Of a stretch of 64,000 nucleotides of DNA, positions 62,954 to 64,000 are shown piece by piece; the first letter of the stretch is position 1, and each line of letters starts with the position of its first letter. The translations under genes and the position numbers were made by a program. Below the pieces are notes generated by a model that saw only the letters and a program-made list of their open reading frames with translations, was not told where the DNA came from and did not search any database. This DNA comes from Paenibacillus sinopodophylli. Its GTDB lineage: Bacteria > Bacillota > Bacilli > Paenibacillales > Paenibacillaceae. The stretch is taken from positions 779,339 to 843,338 of the forward strand of contig NZ_VDBO01000001.1 in the NCBI RefSeq assembly GCF_005930355.1. The letters are read 5' to 3'.

Positions 62954-63514
62954 CTATTCAAGCGTTGGAATATGGTCGATCCAGTGAATAAACTTTTGCA
63001 AATAAGCTTGTAGGTATTCCTTCGTTTTTTCATCCGTTAGTCGATGCTGCTCTGCATCCACCTTCAAGTGGATTTGAGAAATATGTAATTTTTGGAAAGG
63101 TAAAAGCTGTGCTTGCACCGACTCCAAAATGTGACGAGTCTGAAGCTGGGCATTAATCGTTCCCATACCGCCAGGCGTTGCACCAATAAGTCCAATCGGT
63201 TTTCTGCGTAGCACAGAAGTCCTCGATGGCCGTGAAGCCCAGTCAATCGCATTTTTAAGCACACCTGGAATGCCAGAGTTATACTCCGGAGATACAATTA
63301 TAACTCCATCCACCGCTTGAATCGCTGATTTAAATACACTAACCGCCTCGGGGCCTTCCCCTTTTTCCAAATCCTCATTAAATAAAGGCAAGTCCTTCAG
63401 TTCAATCCACTGGAATGAAACCGACGCATCAAGCTCAGCAAGCTTCTGTGCCACCATGCGATTATAAGAGTCTTTCCGCAAGCTTCCTACGATTAAACCA
63501 ATTTTTTTTGACAT
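62954..63514 (-). CDS. NADPH-dependent FMN reductase family protein
   Basis: This is a 186-aa flavodoxin-like reductase starting at an ATG behind AAGGAGC. It has the phosphate-binding loop GSLRKDSYNRM near residue 11, the conserved SPEYNSGIPGVLKNAIDW near residue 78 and GATPGGMGTINAQ near residue 112. Relatives are NAD(P)H:quinone or azo/chromate reductases using FMN. It stands alone between a ligase relic and a divergent PepSY gene. Confidence 0.92.
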   Translation of the reverse strand: MSKKIGLIVGSLRKDSYNRMVAQKLAELDASVSFQWIELKDLPLFNEDLEKGEGPEAVSVFKSAIQAVDGVIIVSPEYNSGIPGVLKNAIDWASRPSRTSVLRRKPIGLIGATPGGMGTINAQLQTRHILESVQAQLLPFQKLHISQIHLKVDAEQHRLTDEKTKEYLQAYLQKFIHWIDHIPTLE

Positions 63515-63740
63515 TTAACTTGCTCCTTTCTTATTTCAAATCTTAATTAGCATTATACATTATTGACCTTGCATCTTCATTTATATCATAAAAGTTATGA
63601 ACAAGTCGCTCCATTATCACGGCCTCACTCCTAAACCATGCCTTTCGTTTGATTAAATAGCTATTTCGAGTCATCCGCGTAATACATAGGCTAGATTATA
63701 ATGAAAGAGGTTTTTAATCGTTTAGGAATGGAGTCAAATC

Positions 63741-64000
63741 ATGAGTACGCTGCAAACAGATAAGTTAAACTCGATTACAACGGATTCAAAAAGTAAAATG
63801 TCAGCCGGCATTCGTCAGTCCATATATCAGTCAGTATGGAGGTGGCATTTTTACGCGGGTATTATTTTCGCGCCATTTTTAATTATTTTAGCTTTCAGCG
63901 GTGCAGTCTATTTATTTAAGCCTCAGATCGAAGGCTACTTGTACAAGGACATGTTAACCGTTCGTGAGGTTGGATCGACTCCACTGGCGCCAGAGATCAT
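63741..64000 (+). CDS. PepSY-associated membrane protein (3' end outside the window)
   Basis: The ATG at 63741 follows GGAG by seven bases. The first 86 codons read YQSVWRWHFYAGIIFAPFLI, then AFSGAVYLFKPQIEGYLY. That W-R-W-H-F-Y-A-G pattern and the hydrophobic helix are the start of PepSY-TM proteins, large membrane proteins often linked to iron or siderophore uptake. The gene runs off the window. Confidence 0.88.
   Translation, partial: MSTLQTDKLNSITTDSKSKMSAGIRQSIYQSVWRWHFYAGIIFAPFLIILAFSGAVYLFKPQIEGYLYKDMLTVREVGSTPLAPEI

Overview
The window looks like a chromosomal segment of Paenibacillus or a close relative (Bacillota). The evidence is strong AGGAGG-type ribosome binding sites, LplB/YtcP/LipO-style sugar ABC transporters paired with YesM/AraC two-component systems, a protein with S-layer homology domains, and an OpuC-type osmoprotectant transporter. 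No rRNA, tRNA or CRISPR array was recognised.

Region 1 (1-6.8 kb) is an oligosaccharide uptake locus: end of a permease, a lipoprotein binding protein, a YesM-type kinase, an AraC-type response regulator and a GH43 glycosidase. Region 2 (6.9-11.4 kb) holds a CadA-like metal P-type ATPase behind a promoter with an ArsR/CadC-type operator, a 5'-truncated SLH protein abutting a relic of a DGQHR gene, and an ECF sigma/anti-sigma pair. Region 3 (11.9-27.9 kb) is visibly richer in G+C. It is a second carbohydrate regulon: FAD oxidoreductase, convergent kinase/regulator pair, CUT1 transporter, a 1215-aa secreted glycosidase, a sugar isomerase and a Gfo/Idh/MocA dehydrogenase. Two of its promoters share a 40-bp element (36/40 identical) at the same distance from a conserved TATAGT -10 box.

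Region 4 (28.2-35.5 kb) has a cluster of short transposon-end-like repeats, an HxlR regulator divergent from an osmoprotectant ABC operon, a quinone-oxidoreductase-like gene, a decayed SirTM-like sirtuin plus frameshifted macrodomain gene, an intact radical SAM gene and an IclR fragment.

Region 5 (36-58.2 kb) is very AT-rich and reads as a defence/mobile island. It contains a 601-aa protein with a zinc ribbon and a PLD-like C-terminus next to a DACNV-type sensor/diadenylate-cyclase-like protein, which is the best candidate for an undescribed system. It also has decayed IS1182 and IS5 copies, a Gabija-like gajA-gajB pair, an XRE regulator, a DGQHR protein, a Tn554-like tnpA-tnpB-tnpC trio, an Mrr-like nuclease, a second Tn554-like relic, an internally duplicated HEPN-like protein and an intact IS1380-family element with a TTCAA duplication.

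Region 6 (58.2-64 kb) is a scrap zone (IS3 pieces, MBL-fold and DNA ligase fragments) with an intact dienelactone-hydrolase-like gene divergent from a TetR regulator, an FMN reductase and the start of a PepSY membrane protein.
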